NCBI GenBank assembly: GCA_030144725.1
Contig: JASKMD010000025.1
Span: 868,001 to 932,000 of the forward strand
DNA from: Haematococcus lacustris
Taxonomy: Eukaryota; Chlorophyta; Chlorophyceae; Chlamydomonadales; Haematococcaceae
Length of the DNA stretch: 64,000 nucleotides
Direction of reading: 5' to 3'
Of the stretch, positions 18,201 to 27,200 are shown in pieces. A program made the position numbers and the translations under genes. Under the pieces are notes generated by a model. The model made no database searches. It had not been told where the DNA came from and was given only the letters and a program-made list of their open reading frames with translations. How positions within the stretch are numbered: the stretch's first letter is position 1; every line of letters starts with the position of its first letter.

Positions 18201-21200
18201 TTGTAGTAGTTTTCCTTGTTGATGCCGTCCCATTGCCAGCCATCTATGCTGGTAATGGCCTCTTGGTGGCCGTACATGGCCCCTAGTATGCAGCCTAGGT
18301 TCTTGGGTTTACAACGGCAGGCTTTATCCACCTTCCAGCTGGAGAGCCCTGGGAGGTCAAGGCCTACTATGCGCACTATATCGTGCGGGATAGTTTGGGT
18401 CTGTCTGCCCTCATTGTTCCGTTTCGTGCCCGCCTTGGGTAGAGTGGGCTTCGTCGGGGGCGGTTGTGTCGCTCGTTGCTCTCGTTTCAGCAGTCGTGAG
18501 CTCGTCCTAGTGGCATCATGGACTGCGGGTGCCGCTGCGGCCCGGTCCGCCGTTGCTGGTTGCGTTGCTTGCAGGGCCGCATACGCTTTCATATCCATAT
18601 AGCGGGTTCTGGTGTCTGGCACGGCGGGTGTGGGCGCAAGTTCCGTGAGACCCGCGGCCCAGGGTGTGATTTTGCGTTGGGCGGGCGGTAGGGTGAGTGA
18701 TGTGTTGCGGCTGTCCCGGATGGTGCGCGTTGCGGTCGCGTCAGGGCATGAGGGCTGGGCCGCCATGGCCGCAAGTTTGTTGAGGGCGATAATGTGTTTC
18801 TGTTTGACCTTTTTCCCGTATTTCGATGTGAGCATGCTACCCGTGATGATGTGTGTGTTGCCCTCGCAGCTGAGCTCACATGCGTGGGTAATGCCTAGGC
18901 TTTTGAGGCAGGTAATGCTGGCGCTGACGACGTCGTGTGCATGAGAACTGTTGGCTTGCGTGATGAGGCGGCCGAGTGTGTGGCATTCCTCGGGGTAGAG
19001 GGGTAGTCCCCCTTCCGTGGCTGCCAGCCCGGCTAGTGAGGTATAGACTAGTTGCCGTGCCCTGAGGGTATGGTGGAAGAGGGTGAGCATGCGGTGTCCT
19101 TGAGTGTTGGCCTGGGTATTGAGCCATGTGATTTGCTTGTGTAGCATGCTCCTTGAGATGTGGGCGTGCGTCACATCTGTGGACTGGAGGCTTTGTGTGA
19201 GGGCTGTTGTGTTGCGAGCGTGGTATTCCTGAGCTGTGGAGCTGATGCCCATGCCTAGTTTCCCGGCGTCTTCTCTGACGATGGCGTTGGGCGTTCCTAG
19301 GGGGAGTCTGAGTTTAAGCTTAACGCATTGATTAATGGACCTGTCATATAGCTCAAGGTCCCCTGGGGTGCAGGGCACGGCGCAGAAGCTGTAGGCTAGA
19401 CTGGGTATGATGGCCGTGCGGATGATGTGTATGGCCTGTCTAGCGCTAGCAAAGGAGCGTCTGAGTCTCTCTAGTTTTTGGCGTAGCTGGGTAATCATAG
19501 CGGTGTGTTGTGGTTTCCAGTCCAGCGTCATGGTGATGAGCACACCCAGGTAGGTGAAGGGTGAGGTCGGGCGGTGGTATGTGACGGGTTTCCCTTGTAA
19601 GCTTACAGTTTGGAGTTGTTGGCGGGCCCACTTATCCGCTTCGGCCGCGTTGCTGCACATGCCGGTTTCGATCGAGTGGTGGAGCGCCGCTGTTGCGAGG
19701 GTTTTACTGTGTGATATGATGAGGTGGCCCCAGTCCGAGAAGGCTGAGAGTTTGTCCGCTTGGCAGCGGAGGTTGCGGAGTGTGTTGCAGAGGATTGCTA
19801 TGTCGTCGGCATAGTCAATGCTGCTGACAGTGGCGCGTTCCCCGCTGTCAGCCGTCGCGGATTTGAATTTATAGCCCCTCGCGCCCACCTGCAGCCAGCG
19901 CAGTAGGGGTTCGATATAGATGAGGAACAGGAAGGGTGAGAGTGAGTCGCCCTGGATGGTGCCCCGGTCCACGGGTACCGGGTCAGTGGGGCCGTAGGGA
20001 GTTCTGAAGCGCGTTGTAGCGCCCGTGTATAGGTCCTTCACTGCGTCCGTCGCGTCCGTGGGGAAGCCTAGGTCGTGCATGATCCATAGTAGTTTGTCCT
20101 GGCAGGTGGTGTTGAACGCACTGGTGAAGTCGACCAGGAGCGCGTAGATATCTGCCTTAGCCAGCTTAGCATCTTCAAGGGCCATGACAAGCATCTGTAG
20201 CTGTTGTGTAGTGTTCCTATGGGAGCGGAACCCAGCTTGGTTCTTGCTGAGCATCCCATTGGCTTCAGCATACTCAGAAAGTATCTTAGTTATGAGGCTG
20301 GTCCACAGCTTGTAGACGGTGTTGGCTAGGCCCACAGGCCTGTAGGAGTTAAGGTCCGTTTCTTGTCCTTTGTCTTTGTAGAGCAGGCATGTGTCACTGG
20401 TCTTCCACGTGGTTGGTGTGCAGCCTGTAGCCCACATGGTGATGAACAGCTGGTGTATGGTGTCCCTCATCTCCCACGGCAGCATCTTGATGATCTCGTT
20501 CTCAATGCCGTCCGGTCCTGGGGCTTTGCCCCCTGACAGCCTACTGAGGCATTCCTGGAAGCCTGCCTTGTCCATGATGGCTGTGTGTAGCCAATGTACG
20601 TTTTGGCAGGTGTGCATCGTGAAAGGGTCGTCCGCTTTGGCGCGGGCCCACGGATAGTTTCGAGTCTGCGTGTTTGTGTAGTTGCCAGTTTTGGGGGTCG
20701 GCGGCGCCAGCTTCGTTCCATAGGCCTCGGTAATTATCCGGTTCAGGTCGGCCGGGGCCGTGTGTATCTTGTTGGTGATGGTGTCGGCTAGCGCCTGCAG
20801 GCCTTTGTGATCAGTGCGGGATGGGCGTAGGATGTATTTGTTCGCTTTCTTAGGCTGGGTGCTTATTAGTTGTTGCATTCTGACACGGGCTTGGGCGATG
20901 GCGAGTGCGGAGTCGTCGTCGTCTAGCTTGTGAATTTGGTCGCGGTATGAGTTGGTCAGCTGGGCGAGCGCGGCTTGCACGTGATTTTCGGTTGTGTCGT
21001 CGCCCTGGCGCGCTTGCACCGCCTCCCTTGTTTCCGCATTTGTCGTATCTGTCTCTGGGATAAGTTCATCGATGGTTGGGTGCACGTTGTTTTGCTTGAA
21101 GAACACTCTAGCCTTCCGGCTGAGTTCTCTGGTGGTTTTGAGCTTTTTGCCTAGTGCCTGTCTAATCCTGCACATGGTCCTGCGTTGGTAGTGTTGGCCT

Positions 21201-24200
21201 CCCCTTGTTAGGGTCTTAGTATTGCAAGTCTTAATAGCTGTCGTCCTGCAGGTTTGCAGTAGGGTTGTGAGCATGGTAGCTGCGGTGTCTATAGCTTCCC
21301 TGGCTGGAAGGCCTGCTACCAACGTTAGGCGCTGTGGTTGTTGTGGGTTGGCCTTGTCGATTGTGGTCAGGAAGTGGATAGCATCGGTGTACATGGGAGC
21401 AAGGTATGCTGTCAAGTGTGCATGCAGTTGTGGGGCACCTGAGCTGGGTTGTTGCACTGCCAGGCGGTAGGCTTCCCTGTCCTTATTGGTAATGGGGGTG
21501 GTAAGGATGGTGTGGCTGTGCTTCTGAGGTTTTTGTGGGGCTGCCAGGTCTATGCCCAGTCGGGCTGTACTCAGTGTGGCGGTGAGTGGTTTGTGGTCAC
21601 TAAGATATGCGTTTGTGTCGACGTGCGTGCGGTGCTTAGGGCCGTGTCTTGCGTCGCGCGTCAGTATGGCGTCGATGCGGCTGTTGCAGTGCGGTTGTTG
21701 GTAGGTCCAGGCCCGGTCGCCGGAGTCAGCTTCGGACAGGCGCATCTCTGTGGCGAACTCCCTCATCATGGTGTCTTGTGTGTATTCGGTGTGTTCGGAG
21801 CGATCCTCTGTTTTCATCGTGGCGTTGATATCTCCCGCCAGGATGAGTGAGCCGGGCAGGTGCCCAGTGGTAGTTCGTATATGCTCTTGCATCTTCCTCC
21901 GTAATGGAAGCGCGTCGTCGTTGTTCCCCGAGGGCCAGTACGTGGCGACGAGTGTGAGCTCTTCACTTTGCCGCTGGCGGAGGCTTAGGATGACGCAGCG
22001 GGTGTTGACATCCGCCTCTGTGCACGGTTGTATCATGGTAGCTTGCATCTGGATGGCTAGATCATGTCTGATGCCAATGAGGACTTCGCTGTGGCCTTGG
22101 TGGCGGTGGACAGTATAGTTGGGCATAACCCGCTTCAGCCAGCCAGAGCTAGGGTTGTTGCTCCTGGGTTGGGTCATGGTTTCAGTCAGGATCAGGATGT
22201 CCGGGCTTTGGCTGTGCACAAGGTTCAGAACTTCGTTTCTAGATCTGTGTAGGCCTCTGACGTTGAATGTGGTGAGGGTGATGTGTTGCCTGTTATGGGT
22301 TGGTGGCGGTGGGGGATTGTGGTGTTGGCTCGTGCCTAGGGCGTTGTCGGGCGTGGTTTTGGGCGCCTCGACTGTGGTGGGGACTGGCCCTGTGGTGTGG
22401 ACCTCGGTGGTAGGTGTGCGTAGGTATTTGAACATGAGGGTTTGAGTGTGGGTGTCGCTTTGGTGTGCCTTGGTGGCGCGTGCCCGCTTATTGGTCGGGC
22501 CAGTGGCGTTGGCGGGAGTCGTAGTGGGTCGATTGTTACGTGGCTTGCCTTTCGCTGTGTGCGAGGGGAGAGTGACCGTGGGTGTGTCCCGACGCTGTCG
22601 TGACCTGATGTGCTCGTCGTGTGTGTTTTTGTCCTCCACTGTGGCCTCGCGCTTGATATTGGATGTGTGTCTATCCTCTGCGTCAGTGCCGGTATCGCGC
22701 AGGGGTGCGGGAGTTTCTCCTGGGGTCTTTCTTGCCTCTGTGTGGTCTGTGGTGAGGTCTATCGGGTCGACGTGGTCTTGGAAGTGTTCTGCTAGTGCCG
22801 ATGGTGTAGCGGCCTCCAGCGGGTCCGCTATCCAGATTTCTCTCCTGATGAATCTTGTGTGTCTCACATTGCCCGTGCAGATGGTGACCAGGTTCCNNNN
22901 NNNNNNNNNNNNNNNNNNNNNNNNNNNNNNNNNNNNNNNNNNNNNNNNNNNNNNNNNNNNNNNNNNNNNNNNNNNNNNNNNNNNNNNNNNNNNNNNNNNN
23001 NNNNNNNNNNNNNNNNNNNNNNNNNNNNNNNNNNNNNNNNNNNNNNNNNNNNNNNNNNNNNNNNNNNNNNNNNNNNNNNNNNNNNNNNNNNNNNNNNNNN
23101 NNNNNNNNNNNNNNNNNNNNNNNNNNNNNNNNNNNNNNNNNNNNNNNNNNNNNNNNNNNNNNNNNNNNNNNNNNNNNNNNNNNNNNNNNNNNNNNNNNNN
23201 NNNNNNNNNNNNNNNNNNNNNNNNNNNNNNNNNNNNNNNNNNNNNNNNNNNNNNNNNNNNNNNNNNNNNNNNNNNNNNNNNNNNNNNNNNNNNNNNNNNN
23301 NNNNNNNNNNNNNNNNNNNNNNNNNNNNNNNNNNNNNNNNNNNNNNNNNNNNNNNNNNNNNNNNNNNNNNNNNNNNNNNNNNNNNNNNNNNNNNNNCGGA
23401 ACCCAGCTTGGTTCTTGCTGAGCATCCCATTGGCTTCAGCATACTCAGAAAGTATCTTAGTTATGAGGCTGGTCCACAGCTTGTAGACGGTGTTGGCTAG
23501 GCCCACAGGCCTGTAGGAGTTAAGGTCCGTTTCTTGTCCTTTGTCTTTGTAGAGCAGGCATGTGTCACTGGTCTTCCACGTGGTTGGTGTGCAGCCTGTA
23601 GCCCACATGGTGATGAACAGCTGGTGTATGGTGTCCCTCATCTCCCACGGCAGCATCTTGATGATCTCGTTCTCAATGCCGTCCGGTCCTGGGGCTTTGC
23701 CCCCTGACAGCCTACTGAGGCATTCCTGGAAGCCTGCCTTGTCCATGATGGCTGTGTGTAGCCAATGTACGTTTTGGCAGGTGTGCATCGTGAAAGGGTC
23801 GTCCGCTTTGGCGCGGGCCCACGGATAGTTTCGAGTCTGCGTGTTTGTGTAGTTGCCAGTTTTGGGGGTCGGCGGCGCCAGCTTCGTTCCATAGGCCTCG
23901 GTAATTATCCGGTTCAGGTCGGCCGGGGCCGTGTGTATCTTGTTGGTGATGGTGTCGGCTAGCGCCTGCAGGCCTTTGTGATCAGTGCGGGATGGGCGTA
24001 GGATGTATTTGTTCGCTTTCTTAGGCTGGGTGCTTATTAGTTGTTGCATTCTGACACGGGCTTGGGCGATGGCGAGTGCGGAGTCGTCGTCGTCTAGCTT
24101 GTGAATTTGGTCGCGGTATGAGTTGGTCAGCTGGGCGAGCGCGGCTTGCACGTGATTTTCGGTTGTGTCGTCGCCCTGGCGCGCTTGCACCGCCTCCCTT

Positions 24201-27200
24201 GTTTCCGCATTTGTCGTATCTGTCTCTGGGATAAGTTCATCGATGGTTGGGTGCACGTTGTTTTGCTTGAAGAACACTCTAGCCTTCCGGCTGAGTTCTC
24301 TGGTGGTTTTGAGCTTTTTGCCTAGTGCCTGTCTAATCCTGCACATGGTCCTGCGTTGGTAGTGTTGGCCTCCCCTTGTTAGGGTCTTAGTATTGCAAGT
24401 CTTAATAGCTGTCGTCCTGCAGGTTTGCAGTAGGGTTGTGAGCATGGTAGCTGCGGTGTCTATAGCTTCCCTGGCTGGAAGGCCTGCTACCAACGTTAGG
24501 CGCTGTGGTTGTTGTGGGTTGGCCTTGTCGATTGTGGTCAGGAAGTGGATAGCATCGGTGTACATGGGAGCAAGGTATGCTGTCAAGTGTGCATGCAGTT
24601 GTGGGGCACCTGAGCTGGGTTGTTGCACTGCCAGGCGGTAGGCTTCCCTGTCCTTATTGGTAATGGGGGTGGTAAGGATGGTGTGGCTGTGCTTCTGAGG
24701 TTTTTGTGGGGCTGCCAGGTCTATGCCCAGTCGGGCTGTACTCAGTGTGGCGGTGAGTGGTTTGTGGTCACTAAGATATGCGTTTGTGTCGACGTGCGTG
24801 CGGTGCTTAGGGCCGTGTCTTGCGTCGCGCGTCAGTATGGCGTCGATGCGGCTGTTGCAGTGCGGTTGTTGGTAGGTCCAGGCCCGGTCGCCGGAGTCAG
24901 CTTCGGACAGGCGCATCTCTGTGGCGAACTCCCTCATCATGGTGTCTTGTGTGTATTCGGTGTGTTCGGAGCGATCCTCTGTTTTCATCGTGGCGTTGAT
25001 ATCTCCCGCCAGGATGAGTGAGCCGGGCAGGTGCCCAGTGGTAGTTCGTATATGCTCTTGCATCTTCCTCCGTAATGGAAGCGCGTCGTCGTTGTTCCCC
25101 GAGGGCCAGTACGTGGCGACGAGTGTGAGCTCTTCACTTTGCCGCTGGCGGAGGCTTAGGATGACGCAGCGGGTGTTGACATCCGCCTCTGTGCACGGTT
25201 GTATCATGGTAGCTTGCATCTGGATGGCTAGATCATGTCTGATGCCAATGAGGACTTCGCTGTGGCCTTGGTGGCGGTGGACAGTATAGTTGGGCATAAC
25301 CCGCTTCAGCCAGCCAGAGCTAGGGTTGTTGCTCCTGGGTTGGGTCATGGTTTCAGTCAGGATCAGGATGTCCGGGCTTTGGCTGTGCACAAGGTTCAGA
25401 ACTTCGTTTCTAGATCTGTGTAGGCCTCTGACGTTGAATGTGGTGAGGGTGATGTGTTGCCTGTTATGGGTTGGTGGCGGTGGGGGATTGTGGTGTTGGC
25501 TCGTGCCTAGGGCGTTGTCGGGCGTGGTTTTGGGCGCCTCGACTGTGGTGGGGACTGGCCCTGTGGTGTGGACCTCGGTGGTAGGTGTGCGTAGGTATTT
25601 GAACATGAGGGTTTGAGTGTGGGTGTCGCTTTGGTGTGCCTTGGTGGCGCGTGCCCGCTTATTGGTCGGGCCAGTGGCGTTGGCGGGAGTCGTAGTGGGT
25701 CGATTGTTACGTGGCTTGCCTTTCGCTGTGTGCGAGGGGAGAGTGACCGTGGGTGTGTCCCGACGCTGTCGTGACCTGATGTGCTCGTCGTGTGTGTTTT
25801 TGTCCTCCACTGTGGCCTCGCGCTTGATATTGGATGTGTGTCTATCCTCTGCGTCAGTGCCGGTATCGCGCAGGGGTGCGGGAGTTTCTCCTGGGGTCTT
25901 TCTTGCCTCTGTGTGGTCTGTGGTGAGGTCTATCGGGTCGACGTGGTCTTGGAAGTGTTCTGCTAGTGCCGATGGTGTAGCGGCCTCCAGCGGGTCCGCT
26001 ATCCAGATTTCTCTCCTGATGAATCTTGTGTGTCTCACATTGCCCGTGCAGATGGTGACCAGGTTCCCTTGGAGGCTGCCCCAGTCGTCAGGTGTGGAGA
26101 GTGGTTTGGGCATTCGATTGAATGAGTCCAGCTGGTGCCACCCTTGTTGCGTGTGCTTAATGGTTGTAGCGTGTTGGTAGGAGAGCAGGATGACAGCATC
26201 GTTGCGTGTGGCGCCCGTACTTGCAATAGCGGCTGTGATCACCTCGGGGGTGATGCTCTGGGTGGGTAGGTAGGTTGAGGCAGGGTGCAGGTACGTGTGT
26301 AGCTCTTGGTGTTTGCGGTAAAGGTAGTGGTTCAGTGTATCAGATGAGAACTTACCATTCGCATGGTAGATGTGCTCTGTTCTAAAGGTGCGTACGGTGT
26401 GCCCTATGTCTCGTGCTGCTTGTGCAAGGTGTTGTAGGTGCTCTGCTAGTTGCTTGCAGTGGTTGATGACTGCATGGTAGTCTATGCATTTCTTTCCCAT
26501 GGCCATGTTGAAAGCATGCACTAGGCAACACTCTTCGTATTGCCTTTCCATGTAGGGATGAGCTAGGTTCTGGGCTGTAACTTTGTGGGGGGTGGGTTCG
26601 ACGGCTGTGGTGTTGCGATTGTGGTTGCTTGTATGTTCCGCGTGGCTAATGATGTTGTGGATGCCTTTTTCTTCGCACAGGCGTATCTGCTCCCGTGAGC
26701 GGGTGTTGGGCGTGATGACAAAGAGCTGGTGCACAGTCCGCTTGGCTGCAGCAGGGATGCGCGAGATGGGCGTCGGTGTTGATTTCATGGAGTCCAGTAG
26801 GTGCCATGTGCCATCTTTGCATGTCATGGCCATGCTGTGGCCTGGCCTTCTGCATAGAAATGTGTGTGTGCCGTACTGGCAAGCGAGGTTCCCAAGGTTG
26901 TTAGCAGTCCAATCATTGGGTTGGTTGAGTTGGGCAATGCTTTGTACCGCTAGGCCATAGTGGACCCGCAGGTACATCTCAATGACTTCGTCCGAGTAGC
27001 CGCCAGCGCCTCGTGCCATCAGCCACGCGCCGCGTTCGGAGTAATCTGTTAGTTGGAATAGCCTACTGTCGTAAAAATGGTCAATGTCATGCATGGTGAC
27101 CCATTCGTGGCCTACAGCGTTATTCAGGGAGTAGATCTGACACGCGGAGCTGTGCCGGGCCTGTTGATAATGCTCGTTGATTGGGCCAGGGTTGGCTTCG

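Noticed and set aside
20226..26067. Non-LTR element with two true APE domains
   Set aside because: The two copies are identical and both end at the N gap, so contig overlap is the simpler explanation.
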